Source: CAYLHS01 sp964594235 (GTDB lineage: Bacteria > Actinomycetota > Acidimicrobiia > Spongiisociales > UBA4744). From it: a stretch of DNA of 64,000 nt. This document shows, piece by piece, positions 55,713 through 64,000 of the stretch; positions within the stretch are counted from its first letter, which is position 1, and each line of letters begins with the position of its first letter. Under the pieces are notes generated by a model. It saw only the letters and a list, made by a program, of their open reading frames with translations. It was not told the origin of the DNA and searched no databases. Where the stretch lies: positions 19,060 to 83,059 of the forward strand of contig CAZQMF010000003.1 in NCBI GenBank assembly GCA_964594235.1, given 5' to 3'. The position numbers and the translations under genes are program-made.

Positions 55713-57740
55713 ATGGCGAAACGACGCATCTACGAGCTGGCAAAGGAGCTTGGCGAGGAGTCCAAGGTTGTGCTCGCGCGCGCCGTCGAGCTTGGAGTGG
55801 ATGTGAAAACCGCTTCCTCGAGCGTGGAGGCTGACGATGCCCTTCGCATCATCGGCTCCTTCGCTCCGGTCGTTCGCGAATCCGAACCCGTACAGGAGCC
55901 GGAGCCTGTTCCAGAGGCAGAGCCTGAACCGGAGCCTGTTCTGGAGCCGGAGGCTGAGCCTGGACTCGAGCCGGCAGAGCCGACGCGCGAGGTAACGATC
56001 CTGCCAGGCGTCACCGTCGCAGGCTTCGCCGAAGCGGTAGGGCGACCGGCCGGCGAGATCGTCAAATCGCTGCTGCTGATGGGAGAGATGGCGAGCGCCT
56101 CGTCGCCGATGCCGCAGGACGCGATCGAACTCATCGCAGAGGAGCTCGGAGTCACCGTGCGAACCGCCTCGGTAGCGCCGGCCGAGCCGAAGGCCTCGGT
56201 GGTGCGACCCGAGGATGACGAGGCAGATCTCGTATCCCGGCCCCCGGTCGTGACCGTGATGGGCCACGTCGACCACGGCAAGACGACGCTGCTGGACAAG
56301 ATCAGATCCGCCAACGTCGTTGCCGGCGAAGCAGGCGGCATTACGCAACACATCGGCGCCTACCAGGTGTCCCGCAACGGCAGGAAGATCACCTTCATCG
56401 ACACCCCCGGCCACGAGGCCTTCACCTCCATGCGTCGCCGCGGTGCCGACGTCACCGATATCGTCGTGCTGGTGGTTGCTGCAGAGGACGGCGTCATGCC
56501 GCAGACGGCAGAAGCGATCAGCCATGCGAAGGCGGCCGGTGTGAACATCATCGTCGCGCTCAACAAGATCGACCTTCCTGGTGCAGATCCTGACCGAGTC
56601 CGAGCCCAACTCACCGAACATGGGCTGGTCGCCGAAGAACTGGGTGGGGACACCGTGACAGTCGAGATCTCCGCCAAGCAGAGCATCGGCATCGACCATC
56701 TGCTCGAGATGATCGACCTCATCGCCGAAGTCGAGGAGTACAGAGGCAACCCGAACGCACCGGCCTCGGGCGCCATCATCGAATCGAACCTCGACAAGGG
56801 ACGTGGACCGGTGGCAACGGTCATCGTTCAGCGAGGCACACTCCGGCCGGGTGACGCCATCCTGTCCGGTTCCGTGTCGGGAAGAGTCCGGGCGATGCTC
56901 GATGAGACCGGCACGCAGGTGAAGTCTGCTACCCCCAGCACGCCCGTCCTGGTCATGGGATGGGAGGCCGTGCCCACCGCCGGGGACGAGTTCGAAGTCG
57001 TAGAGAGCGACCGCCAAGCTCGGACGCGAGCGTCAGACGTCGAAGACGAGCGGCGTGCGGCAGACTCGGTCGTGCCTTCGGCGAAGGAGCGCCTCACCGC
57101 ACTGCTCGAGCAACTGCGTAGCGAAGACGAGGCGGAGCTGCGCGTGATCATCAAGGCGGATGCCCACGGTTCGCTGGAAGCCATCAGGGACGCCCTGGCC
57201 AAGATCGGCAGAGAGGGCGGCAAGATCGTCACTGTGCATGGAGCCGTTGGCGCGATCACCGAGAATGACGTGAGCTTGGCCGACGTCACGGGTGCGGTCA
57301 TCGTCGGTTTCAACGTTCGACCGGACGGCAAGACACGGCGGGCAGCCGAGGAGCAGGGCATCGAGATTCGCACGTACCGTGTCATCTACGAGATGCTCGA
57401 CGACATCGAGCAGATGCTCGTCGGACGGCTGGCCCCGGAGGAGATCGAGCAGGTGTTGGGGGCCGCCGAGGTCAGGGCCGTGTTCAAGGTTCCCCGCGCC
57501 GGCACCGTGGCCGGGAGCTACGTCACCGAAGGCGAGATCGTCAGGGGCGCCAAGGCCCGGCTGCTTCGAGACGGCATCGTCGTGTACGACGGTGCGATCG
57601 AGTCCCTCCGACGGTTCAAGGATGATGTGCGCAGGGTGGCCTCCGGGTACGAGTGCGGCATAGGTCTCGAACGATTCAACGACGTGAAGGAAGGCGACGT
57701 GATCGAGGCGTACGCCTTGAAGGAAGTCGCTCGCCAGTGA
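55713..57740 (+). CDS. infB: Translation initiation factor IF-2
   Basis: Delivers initiator tRNA to the ribosome. The 675 residues start KRRIYELAKELGEESKVVLARAVELG, followed by a short Glu/Pro-rich linker (PVQEPEPVPEAEPEPEPV), then the GTPase motifs GHVDHGKTTLLDKIR (about 184), DTPGHEAFTSMR and NKIDLPG, domain II and the C-terminal fMet-tRNA domain (GSYVTEGEIVRGAKARLLRDG). The linker is much shorter than the several-hundred-residue one of streptomycetes. Confidence 0.97.
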   Translation: MAKRRIYELAKELGEESKVVLARAVELGVDVKTASSSVEADDALRIIGSFAPVVRESEPVQEPEPVPEAEPEPEPVLEPEAEPGLEPAEPTREVTILPGVTVAGFAEAVGRPAGEIVKSLLLMGEMASASSPMPQDAIELIAEELGVTVRTASVAPAEPKASVVRPEDDEADLVSRPPVVTVMGHVDHGKTTLLDKIRSANVVAGEAGGITQHIGAYQVSRNGRKITFIDTPGHEAFTSMRRRGADVTDIVVLVVAAEDGVMPQTAEAISHAKAAGVNIIVALNKIDLPGADPDRVRAQLTEHGLVAEELGGDTVTVEISAKQSIGIDHLLEMIDLIAEVEEYRGNPNAPASGAIIESNLDKGRGPVATVIVQRGTLRPGDAILSGSVSGRVRAMLDETGTQVKSATPSTPVLVMGWEAVPTAGDEFEVVESDRQARTRASDVEDERRAADSVVPSAKERLTALLEQLRSEDEAELRVIIKADAHGSLEAIRDALAKIGREGGKIVTVHGAVGAITENDVSLADVTGAVIVGFNVRPDGKTRRAAEEQGIEIRTYRVIYEMLDDIEQMLVGRLAPEEIEQVLGAAEVRAVFKVPRAGTVAGSYVTEGEIVRGAKARLLRDGIVVYDGAIESLRRFKDDVRRVASGYECGIGLERFNDVKEGDVIEAYALKEVARQ

Positions 57741-57741
57741 C

Positions 57742-58032
57742 ATGCACGCGTCCGCACTCCGCATCGAACTTCGCGTACCCGCCGTACGTTCCCTGAAGGC
57801 GAAACGAGGCGTCATCCGGCCGCTCATCGACGATTTGCGAACCACGTTTGGCGCGTCGGTCGCGGAAGTGGGGTTCCAGGACCAGTGGCAGCGGGCAACG
57901 GTCGGGGTGGGGCTCGTGGCGTCCAGCCATGCGGATCTGACACGGCGAGCGCTCGCCATCAGGAGGCACCTCGAGCGACGCGACAGCGTAGAGGTGTTGG
58001 ATGTCGTCACCTCCTATCTTGAGGACGTATGA
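57742..58032 (+). CDS. DUF503 family protein (YlxP-like)
   Basis: Ninety-six residues: HASALRIELRVPAVRSLKAKRGVIRPLIDDLRTTFGASVAEVGFQDQWQRATVGVGLVAS is the DUF503 signature. The family sits between infB and rbfA in many Gram-positives and is thought to aid ribosome assembly, without firm proof. ATG follows the infB stop by one base; rbfA overlaps its end. Confidence 0.92.
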   Translation: MHASALRIELRVPAVRSLKAKRGVIRPLIDDLRTTFGASVAEVGFQDQWQRATVGVGLVASSHADLTRRALAIRRHLERRDSVEVLDVVTSYLEDV

Positions 58033-58379
58033 ACAGGTCGCCTCGTCTTCAAAGGGTCGACTCGATGCTGCTGCGCGAGATTGCAGACATCGTCGCCGGT
58101 CTGAAGGACCCCAGGCTCGGATTCGTCACGATCACCGGCGTCGAGACGAGCCCGGACCTTCATACCGCCAGGGTCTACTACTCGGTGCTCGGTTCTGTGG
58201 AGCAGCACGAGGCATGCGCCGAGGGTCTCCAGGCCGCGACCGGCCACATCCGCGGCGAAGTGGGACACAGGGTTCGTCTCAAGTACACCCCGGCGCTTGT
58301 CTTCATGGCCGACCGGGGGATCGAGGAAGGTATCAAGATGTCGAAGCTGTTGAGAGAGATCGCAGAGGAGGAGCCATGA
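58029..58379 (+). CDS. rbfA: Ribosome-binding factor A
   Basis: Matures the 5' end of 16S rRNA. The 116 residues show RLQRVDSMLLREIADIVAGLKDPRLGFVTITGVETSPDLHTARVYYSVLG and VRLKYTPALVFMADRGIEEGIKMSKLL. Both ends overlap neighbours as ATGA, so rbfA is translationally coupled to DUF503 and the DHH phosphoesterase. Confidence 0.96.
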   Translation: MNRSPRLQRVDSMLLREIADIVAGLKDPRLGFVTITGVETSPDLHTARVYYSVLGSVEQHEACAEGLQAATGHIRGEVGHRVRLKYTPALVFMADRGIEEGIKMSKLLREIAEEEP

Positions 58380-59314
58380 TCGAGGCCGCCCGTGCCGTTC
58401 TTGGGAACGTGGACCGCCTCGCCGTGGTCTGTCACCTCCATCCCGACGGTGACGCCATCGGGTCTGCGCTCGGTCTCGCAGCATCCGCCCGCCTCGCGGG
58501 TGTGGACAGCATCGTCTCGTTCTCCGAACCGTTCGTCCTGTCGCCGATCTACGACTATCTCCCGCTCGACCTCCTGGTGCCGCCAGCGGAGTTTCCCGGC
58601 GAGGCTCCCGTCGTGGTGAGCGTCGACGCCGCCTCGCCAGACCGCCTCGGAACGCTCCGGGCAGCGGTCGAGAGAGCCGGCACCCTGATCGTGATCGACC
58701 ATCACGTCTCCAATCCCGGTTTTGGCACCGTCGATGTGATCGACCCGGGTGCTGCCGCGTCGGCCGAGATCGTCTACCGGCTGATCAAGGCACTCGACTG
58801 GCCGATCGACGCGACCGTGGCCAACGCTCTCCTCACCGGTGTCGTCACGGATACGGGACGCTTCCAGTACTCGAACACCACACCATCGGCCCTGCGTATC
58901 GCCGCCGAGCTGGTGGAGGCGGGCGCGTCGCCCGATCTCATCGGGCAGAACATGTACGAGCGGGTTCCATTCGGGTTCCTCAAGCTCGTAGGAGACGTGC
59001 TCGAGCGTATCGAGCTCGACGGGACGATTGTCTGGTCGGTGATGTTTCAGGAAGACCTCCAACGCCGAGTGGTTGGGATGGAGGACACCGATTCGCTGAT
59101 CGATACGGTCCGTCTCGCCTGGGAGGCGGAAGTGGCCGTGCTGATCAAAGAGACCGAAGATGGGACGTTCAAGGTGAGCCTCCGTTCGAGGGGAGGCGCA
59201 GACGTCGGTGCGATCGCCTCGTCATATGGTGGCGGTGGCCACCACAACGCCGCCGGCTTCTCCCATCCCGGACCCCCGAAGGTGATCATCGAGGGAATCA
59301 AGGGCCGACTGTGA
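58376..59314 (+). CDS. nrnA: DHH/DHHA1 phosphoesterase (NrnA-like oligoribonuclease)
   Basis: Degrades short oligoribonucleotides and/or pAp. The 312 residues carry HLHPDGDAIGSALGLA, SVDAASPDRLG, VIDHHVSNPGFG (DHH), a metal-site Asp in LTGVVTDTGRFQYSNTT, and the DHHA1 domain GGGGHHNAAGF. Position between rbfA and truB is usual in actinobacteria. Whether it also hydrolyses cyclic dinucleotides cannot be told from sequence. Confidence 0.93.
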   Translation: MIEAARAVLGNVDRLAVVCHLHPDGDAIGSALGLAASARLAGVDSIVSFSEPFVLSPIYDYLPLDLLVPPAEFPGEAPVVVSVDAASPDRLGTLRAAVERAGTLIVIDHHVSNPGFGTVDVIDPGAAASAEIVYRLIKALDWPIDATVANALLTGVVTDTGRFQYSNTTPSALRIAAELVEAGASPDLIGQNMYERVPFGFLKLVGDVLERIELDGTIVWSVMFQEDLQRRVVGMEDTDSLIDTVRLAWEAEVAVLIKETEDGTFKVSLRSRGGADVGAIASSYGGGGHHNAAGFSHPGPPKVIIEGIKGRL

Positions 59315-60180
59315 TCAACGGCTTCCTCGCGATCGACAAGCCGTCGCAGTGGACATCCCACGATGTCGTTGCGAAAGTGCGCGGCATCGTCGGGCAGAAG
59401 AGGGTTGGCCACGCCGGCACGCTGGACCCGGCAGCTACGGGGTTGCTCGTACTCGGACTCGGAAAGGCGACACGCCTGCTTCGCTTCATCCAAAGCGAAG
59501 AGAAGGAGTATGTGGCGAAAGTGGCGTTCGGGGTGACGACCGACTCGCTGGACGCGGACGGTTCGATCCTGAGCCGTGAGCCGATGTCGTTCGACGAGAC
59601 CGAACTCCATCGGGTGATCGATCGCTTCATCGGCACCATCGCACAGACACCGCCGATGGTCTCCGCGATCCGCGTCGGGGGGACGAGGCTGTATGAACTG
59701 GCTCGCGAGGGCAAGGACGTCGCTCGGGCGGCGCGGATGGTCGAGGTGTACGACATCGATGTGGTGGACTTCGCACCGGGCCCGTACCCGGAGGCGGTCT
59801 TGACCGTGCGGTGCGGCAGCGGCACGTACGTTCGAAGTCTGGCCGCCGACATCGGCCAAGCACTCGGCGGAGGAGCTCACCTCGCGACGCTTCGAAGAAT
59901 CAGGATCGGTTCGATGACTGTCGATGACGCGAGGACGCTCGACGAGCTCGCAGGCGGTCCAGAAGCTCATCTCGTCCCGATGTCGGAAGGTCTGTCGCAT
60001 CTCCCGGCAGTAGTCGTGACTGAGGACATGTCGAGAGCGATCGAGAACGGAGCGCAGTTCCCTATCGACGCGTTCGACACGGACGTTCCACTTGCTCGGC
60101 TCGTGGACTCCGAGGGACAGCTGCTTGCCGTGTATGCGAGACGGAAGGAATTGTGGGGAGCGGAGGTAGTCGTGGCATGA
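59311..60180 (+). CDS. truB: tRNA pseudouridine55 synthase TruB
   Basis: Converts U55 to pseudouridine in all tRNAs. The 289 residues include GFLAIDKPSQWTSHDVVAKVRGI, VGHAGTLDPAATGLLVLGLGKATRLL (catalytic Asp at about 39), KEYVAKVAFGVTTDSLDADG and CGSGTYVRSLAADIGQALGGGAHL. The GTG start overlaps the DHH gene stop; ribF overlaps its end as ATGA. Confidence 0.96.
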   Translation: MINGFLAIDKPSQWTSHDVVAKVRGIVGQKRVGHAGTLDPAATGLLVLGLGKATRLLRFIQSEEKEYVAKVAFGVTTDSLDADGSILSREPMSFDETELHRVIDRFIGTIAQTPPMVSAIRVGGTRLYELAREGKDVARAARMVEVYDIDVVDFAPGPYPEAVLTVRCGSGTYVRSLAADIGQALGGGAHLATLRRIRIGSMTVDDARTLDELAGGPEAHLVPMSEGLSHLPAVVVTEDMSRAIENGAQFPIDAFDTDVPLARLVDSEGQLLAVYARRKELWGAEVVVA

Positions 60181-61106
60181 AGGTGCTGTCCGGTGATCCG
60201 ACCCTGTGGCCGCCTTCGAGCGGCACGTCCGCGGTGACGATCGGCGTGTACGACGGAGTGCACCGTGGTCACAGGGCGGTTCTGGAGGATCTTGGGCAGA
60301 CAGCCCGAAGGCTCGGTATCGACAGAACGGTCGTGCTCACGTTCGATCGCCATCCTGCCTCGGTCGTCAATCCGGCTGCAGCGCCGAAGATGCTCACGTC
60401 GGTCGCGAGGCGAATCGAGATCCTCGGTGAGCTCGGTGTGGATATGGTGGGCGTGCTGCCGTTCGAGCATATCCGTCGCATGCGCCCAGAGGAGTTCATC
60501 GAGCGTGTCCTCGTCGATACGCTCCACTCGAAGCTGGTCGTCATCGGGTCCAATTTCCGGTTTGGGGTAGATCGATCAGGCGATGCCGACACTCTCCGCG
60601 AGGAGGGTCGGCGGTACGGATTCGATGTCGACGCCATCGATCTCCTTCGAGGCGACGGAGACACAGTCTCGTCGACGGCGATCAGGGGCGCTCTCGGAGA
60701 GGGGAACGTGCGAGCCGCCGCGGATGCGCTGGGGAGGCCGTACGAACTGGAGGGGACCGTCGTCACCGGTGATGGACGGGGACGCACGCTGGGGTATCCG
60801 ACGGCGAATCTCGCCATTCCCGACGGGCTGCTGATACCGGCGGATGGCGTCTATGCGGTCACGGTCGACGTGGGCGACCGTTCGTATCACGCAGTGGCCA
60901 ACATCGGTGTCCGACCGACGTTCGGCGGCACCGAGCGGGTCGTGGAGGCGTTCGTCCTCGACGGTGTCCCCTATCTGTATGGCAGACAGATACGGCTTCG
61001 CTTCATCGAGTGGATCCGTGATGAGCAACGGTTCGAAGGACCGGAGGAACTCGTCGAGCAGATTGGGCGGGATGTGGAACGAGCCCGGTCTCTCTTGGAG
61101 GGATAG
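60177..61106 (+). CDS. ribF: Bifunctional riboflavin kinase/FAD synthetase
   Basis: Makes FMN and FAD from riboflavin. The 309 residues have the adenylyltransferase part (SAVTIGVYDGVHRGHRAVLED, VVIGSNFRFGVDRSGDADTL, SSTAIRGALGEGNV) and the kinase part (GRGRTLGYPTANLAIPDGLLIPADGVYAV and NIGVRPTFGG). Both domains look intact. FMN is the cofactor for several enzymes but there is no F420 link in this operon. ATG overlaps the truB stop. Confidence 0.96.
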   Translation: MKVLSGDPTLWPPSSGTSAVTIGVYDGVHRGHRAVLEDLGQTARRLGIDRTVVLTFDRHPASVVNPAAAPKMLTSVARRIEILGELGVDMVGVLPFEHIRRMRPEEFIERVLVDTLHSKLVVIGSNFRFGVDRSGDADTLREEGRRYGFDVDAIDLLRGDGDTVSSTAIRGALGEGNVRAAADALGRPYELEGTVVTGDGRGRTLGYPTANLAIPDGLLIPADGVYAVTVDVGDRSYHAVANIGVRPTFGGTERVVEAFVLDGVPYLYGRQIRLRFIEWIRDEQRFEGPEELVEQIGRDVERARSLLEG

Positions 61107-61122
61107 TGGCTTTGCCGAGACC

Positions 61123-61131
61123 TGCTACACT
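61123..61131 (+). promoter_or_regulatory. Extended -10-like element before rpsO
   Basis: TGCTACACT (TG, one base, TACACT) gives rpsO a leader of about 34 nt. No clear Shine-Dalgarno precedes the ATG at 61172. Confidence 0.4.
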
Positions 61132-61171
61132 TCGGGCGTTCCACGTACCCCCTATTTGTGCGCGTGTGTGA

Positions 61172-61429
61172 ATGAAGGACACCAAGACCATCATCGAAGA
61201 GTACGGTCAGCACGACAGCGACACCGGTTCCCCTGAGGTTCAGGTCGCGCTGTTGACTGAGCGGATCAATCACTTGACCGAGCATCTGCGTGAGCACAAG
61301 CATGATCACCACAGCCGTAGAGGTCTGTTGATGTTGGTCGGGAAGCGTCGACGGCTCCTCAACTACCTGCGTGCGCAGGATGTTGAGCGATACCGATCGC
61401 TCATCGCACGCCTCGGATTGCGGCGGTAG
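61172..61429 (+). CDS. rpsO: 30S ribosomal protein S15
   Basis: Eighty-five residues, slightly short of the usual 89 because of a trimmed N-terminus: KDTKTIIEEYGQHDSDTGSPEVQVALLTERINHLTEHLREHKHDHHSRRGLLMLVGKRRRLLNYL is unmistakable. A stop codon lies directly upstream in frame, fixing ATG 61172 as the start. It is followed by a strong terminator and then pnp, the classic order in which S15 and PNPase are linked. Confidence 0.97.
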   Translation: MKDTKTIIEEYGQHDSDTGSPEVQVALLTERINHLTEHLREHKHDHHSRRGLLMLVGKRRRLLNYLRAQDVERYRSLIARLGLRR

Positions 61430-61436
61430 GTTTCAA

Positions 61437-61459
61437 GGAGCGGCGGTAGCCGCTCCTTT
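61437..61459 (+). terminator. Terminator after rpsO
   Basis: GGAGCGGC-GGTA-GCCGCTCC, a perfect 8-bp stem with a GNRA-like tetraloop, followed by TTT. Partial read-through into pnp is possible. Confidence 0.65.
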
Positions 61460-61460
61460 G

Positions 61461-61606
61461 CCGTTCGTGGAACGGCCGGTCGGGGACGGTCTCCCCGAAT
61501 CCCGGCGACGGGATACGAATGACAAGTGGGGATGTGAGACCAGTTGTCAGTTGCCAGCCCTGTGCGAGGGGGATGACCACTGGTAATTGGCCCGCCTCCT
61601 CGGAAA
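61461..61606 (+). promoter_or_regulatory. Structured leader of pnp
   Basis: The spacer between the rpsO terminator and pnp contains CCGTTC/GAACGG (61461-61475), TCGGGGA/TCCCCGA (about 61482-61500), TGACAA/TTGTCA (about 61520-61549) and ACCAGT/ACTGGT (about 61540-61583). In E. coli the pnp leader is a target of PNPase and RNase III autoregulation; the hairpins here would allow similar control, which is inference. No reading frame of note is present. Confidence 0.4.
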
Positions 61607-61617
61607 AGGAGAGACGC

Positions 61618-64000
61618 GTGCCCGTTAGTACTGTGCGCGGACTCGTTGGCGGCCGTGAGGTCGTCATCGAAACCGGCAAGCTCGCCGGACAGGCGAACGG
61701 CTCGGTGACCATTTCAACCGGTGAGACCACCGTATTGGTCACCGCCACCGCCAACCAGAAACTCCGGGAGGGAATCGATTTCTTCCCGCTCACCGTCGAC
61801 GTCGAAGAGCGCATGTATGCGGCCGGGAAGATTCCCGGCTCGTTCTTCCGTCGAGAAGGACGACCGACCGAACAAGCGATTCTCGCCTGCCGGTTGATCG
61901 ACCGGCCACTGCGCCCTTCGTTCAGGGATGGGTTCCGTTGTGAGACGCAGGTCGTGTCGACGATCCTGTCGGTCGACGGGGTCAACCCCTACGAGATGAT
62001 CTCTCTCAACGGTGCGTCCGTTGCGCTGATGATCAGCGGTATCCCATTCGAAGGACCTATTGGTGGCGTCATCTTGGGTCTGAAAGACGGCCAGTGGATC
62101 GTCAACCCGACCTATCAGGAACTCGAAGAGTGCGTCTTCGACCTGACCGTCGCCGGTCGCAGGAATGCCAGCGGCGAGATCGACATCATGATGGTGGAGG
62201 CCGGCGCGACCGAGAACGGCCTGCGCCTGATCGCAGCCGGCCAGCCGGCATCGGACGAGGAGACCGTCGCAAGCGGTCTGGAAGCCGCGAAGGGACCGAT
62301 CGGTGAGATCATCGATCTTCAGCTCGAACTGGTGGGCAAGGTCGAGGTGCCGCAGATCGAGTGGCCAACGGTCTCCGACTACTCCGACGAGCTGTATGCG
62401 AGGGTGGAGCAGGTCGCCACGCCGAAGCTCGCCGAGGTCATCAGGATCACCGGCAAGCATGAGCGGGGGGCCGCCGAAGATCGCGTCGCCGGAGAGGTGT
62501 TCGCAGAACTCGACCTTTCCGAAGAAGATCAGCCCGCAGCGAAACGAGCGCTGAAGAAGATCGAGAAGACGCTGATGCGCCGTCGTGTCGTGGACGAAGG
62601 CGTCCGTCTGGATGGGCGTGGCCCGAAGGACATTCGGCCGCTGTCGGCCGAGGTCGGCCTTGTGTCCCGGACACACGGTTCGGGGCTCTTCCAACGCGGC
62701 GAGACGCAGGTGTTGAACATCTCCACTCTCGGCATGATGCGGATGGAGCAGATGCTCGACACCCTCGCCATCGACGAGTCCAAGCGGTACATGCACCACT
62801 ACAACTTTCCGCCGTTCTCGACCGGCGAGGCCGGGTTCATGCGCGGTCCGAAGCGCCGAGAGATTGGCCACGGCGCCCTCGCAGAGAAGGCGGTACTGCC
62901 GGTTGTTCCGACCAGCGACGAGTTCCCGTACGCACTGCGTCTCGTGTCGGAGGTGCTGTCATCCAACGGGTCGACGTCGATGGCGTCCGTATGCGCATCG
63001 AGCCTGTCGCTGATGGATGCCGGCGTCCCGATCTCGGAGCCGGTGGCCGGCATCGCGATGGGGTTGATCTCCGTGGACGGCCAGTTTGTGACACTCACCG
63101 ACATCATCGGTGCGGAGGATGCGCTCGGTGACATGGACTTCAAGGTCGCAGGTACCGCAGATGTGATCACCGCCCTTCAGCTCGACACGAAGATCGAAGG
63201 GCTGCCGTCGGAGGTGCTCGCGGCCGCCCTCCAGCAGGCGAAGGATGCACGGCTGGCGATCCTTGACGTGATGCATGCCGCCATCGAGGGTCCGCGGACG
63301 GAGCTCAACCAGTGGGCACCCCGCATCGAGGCCGTGCGGATCCCGAAGGACAAGATCGGTGAGATCATCGGACCTAAGGGCAAGCACATCCGGGAACTCG
63401 AAGAGGAAACCGGTGCCTCGATCGAGATCGAGGAGGATGGCGACGAGGGGATCGTCAGAATCGGTTCGCCGGACGGGGAGGCCCTTGCCGCCGCGAAGGA
63501 GCGTGTCCTGCAGATGGCGTTTCCTCCGGAGGCCGAGGTCGGCAAGGAGTACGAGGGCGAGGTCGTCAACATCACCAAGTTCGGCGCCTTCATCAACATC
63601 CTGCCAGGACGGGACGGACTGCTGCACATCTCCAAGATCGACGCGAACCGTCGTGTCGACAGGGTCGAGGACTACCTCGCCCTTGGAGACAAGGTGACCG
63701 TCGTTGTTCGGGAAGTCGACAGGATGGGCAAGGTCAATCTGGACCTCGTCGGAGAGATCGAGCCGAAGCCGGACGCCAAGCTCGGGTCGGGTGGGCGTCG
63801 TGACGATCGTAGGGATGATCGGCGTGGCGGCGATCGGAACCGTGGTCGTGGTGGTGACCGGAGCCGTGGCGGGGATCGGAACCGCAGTGATGACGGGAAC
63901 CGTGGCGGGGATCGGAACCGCAGTGATGACGGGAACCGTGGCGGGGATCGGAACCGCAGTGATGACGGGAACCGTGGCGGCGACAGGCCGCGACGCAAGG
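61618..64000 (+). CDS. pnp: Polyribonucleotide nucleotidyltransferase (PNPase), 3' end cut by window
   Basis: Phosphorolytic 3'-5' exoribonuclease and RNA degradosome member. The visible 794 residues contain two RNase PH domains (GKIPGSFFRREGRPTEQAIL and RTHGSGLFQRGETQVLNIS, with SYRMHHYNFPPFSTGE-type core written here as KRYMHHYNFPPFSTGEAG), a KH domain (VRIPKDKIGEIIGPKGKHI, from about 571) and an S1 domain (VGKEYEGEVVNITKFGAFIN, from about 639). The tail is Arg/Gly/Asp-rich (DDRRGGDRNRGRGG and GGDRNRSDDGNR repeats) and continues past base 64000. GTG at 61618 has AAAGGAG upstream. Confidence 0.97.
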   Translation, partial: MPVSTVRGLVGGREVVIETGKLAGQANGSVTISTGETTVLVTATANQKLREGIDFFPLTVDVEERMYAAGKIPGSFFRREGRPTEQAILACRLIDRPLRPSFRDGFRCETQVVSTILSVDGVNPYEMISLNGASVALMISGIPFEGPIGGVILGLKDGQWIVNPTYQELEECVFDLTVAGRRNASGEIDIMMVEAGATENGLRLIAAGQPASDEETVASGLEAAKGPIGEIIDLQLELVGKVEVPQIEWPTVSDYSDELYARVEQVATPKLAEVIRITGKHERGAAEDRVAGEVFAELDLSEEDQPAAKRALKKIEKTLMRRRVVDEGVRLDGRGPKDIRPLSAEVGLVSRTHGSGLFQRGETQVLNISTLGMMRMEQMLDTLAIDESKRYMHHYNFPPFSTGEAGFMRGPKRREIGHGALAEKAVLPVVPTSDEFPYALRLVSEVLSSNGSTSMASVCASSLSLMDAGVPISEPVAGIAMGLISVDGQFVTLTDIIGAEDALGDMDFKVAGTADVITALQLDTKIEGLPSEVLAAALQQAKDARLAILDVMHAAIEGPRTELNQWAPRIEAVRIPKDKIGEIIGPKGKHIRELEEETGASIEIEEDGDEGIVRIGSPDGEALAAAKERVLQMAFPPEAEVGKEYEGEVVNITKFGAFINILPGRDGLLHISKIDANRRVDRVEDYLALGDKVTVVVREVDRMGKVNLDLVGEIEPKPDAKLGSGGRRDDRRDDRRGGDRNRGRGGDRSRGGDRNRSDDGNRGGDRNRSDDGNRGGDRNRSDDGNRGGDRPRRK
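63865..63972 (+). repeat. Three identical 36-bp coding repeats in the pnp tail
   Basis: Copies at 63865-63900, 63901-63936 and 63937-63972 are identical, each encoding RGGDRNRSDDGN in phase. A fourth begins and then diverges. Exact identity argues for recent duplication. Confidence 0.9.

Overview
The window is high-GC, gene-dense actinobacterial DNA, most likely from an uncultured Acidimicrobiia-like lineage known from a metagenome assembly. The evidence is actinobacterial gene order (dprA-xerC-whiG-type sigma-rpsB-tsf-pyrH-frr-cdsA-dxr-rseP-ispG-proS-rimP-nusA-infB; rpsP-khpA-rimM; coaD-sepIVA-like-yceD-rpmF-plsX-rnc-smc-ftsY), F420 genes cofG/cofH, start/stop overlaps between most operon genes, and many -10-like hexamers placed 6-8 nt before start codons (leaderless style). 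Two runs of exactly 100 N inside coding repeats show a scaffolded draft. The lineage is an inference from gene content, not a measured placement.

Layout. 1-1175: 3' end of a glutamate dehydrogenase, converging with a Cas4/RecB-type nuclease. 1176-2080: about 900 bases with no credible gene but many strong hairpins, two copies of a 52-nt terminator-like element and two pairs of 21-bp-phased TCGCGAAA motifs; this is the least explained DNA here. 2081-9600: small hypotheticals, fabI, a sensor kinase, then a hydrolase/MurF-like/Ddl cluster for D-Ala-D-Ala chemistry, an Lrp-type RAM domain protein, a cold-shock-domain protein and rpmB. 9656-20695: recG, rsmD, coaD, a DivIVA-like coiled-coil protein, yceD, rpmF, plsX, an RNase III-acylphosphatase fusion, smc, ftsY, cdd. 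20716-26676: a lipoprotein, etfBA, and a nucleoside salvage operon (upp, alkyltransferase-like, deoA, purine nucleoside phosphorylase). 26767-29928: ffh, rpsP, khpA, rimM and a Gmad2-type lipoprotein. 29925-35138: gapA, cofG, cofH with a long N-terminal extension, and a ribbon-helix-helix/DUF4097 pair behind a perfect palindrome.

35122-36732 is an acidic repeat protein ending in a YbjQ-like domain, broken by both N gaps. 36776-39164: trmD (apparently starting at CTG), rplS, lepB, DUF2469, yraN (also apparently CTG). 39194-40970: small proteins and a HAD hydrolase. 41002-45179: comM, dprA, xerC, WhiG/FliA-type sigma factor. 45294-61429: the translation and isoprenoid run from rpsB to rpsO. 61618-64000: pnp, cut off by the window end in a three-copy 36-bp repeat encoding an Arg/Gly/Asp-rich tail.

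Most of the window is core machinery: ribosome biogenesis (rpsP, rimM, trmD, rplS, rpsB, tsf, rimP, nusA, infB, rbfA, truB, rpsO), protein targeting (ftsY, ffh, lepB), chromosome upkeep (smc, recG, xerC, dprA, comM), envelope and lipid precursors (MurF-like, ddl, plsX, fabI, cdsA, dxr, ispG) and F420 synthesis. No tRNA, rRNA, CRISPR array, transposase or prophage was seen. The points most worth following are the hairpin-rich non-coding block, the rnc-acyP fusion, the three apparent CTG starts, the palindrome-controlled RHH/DUF4097 pair and the extended CofH.
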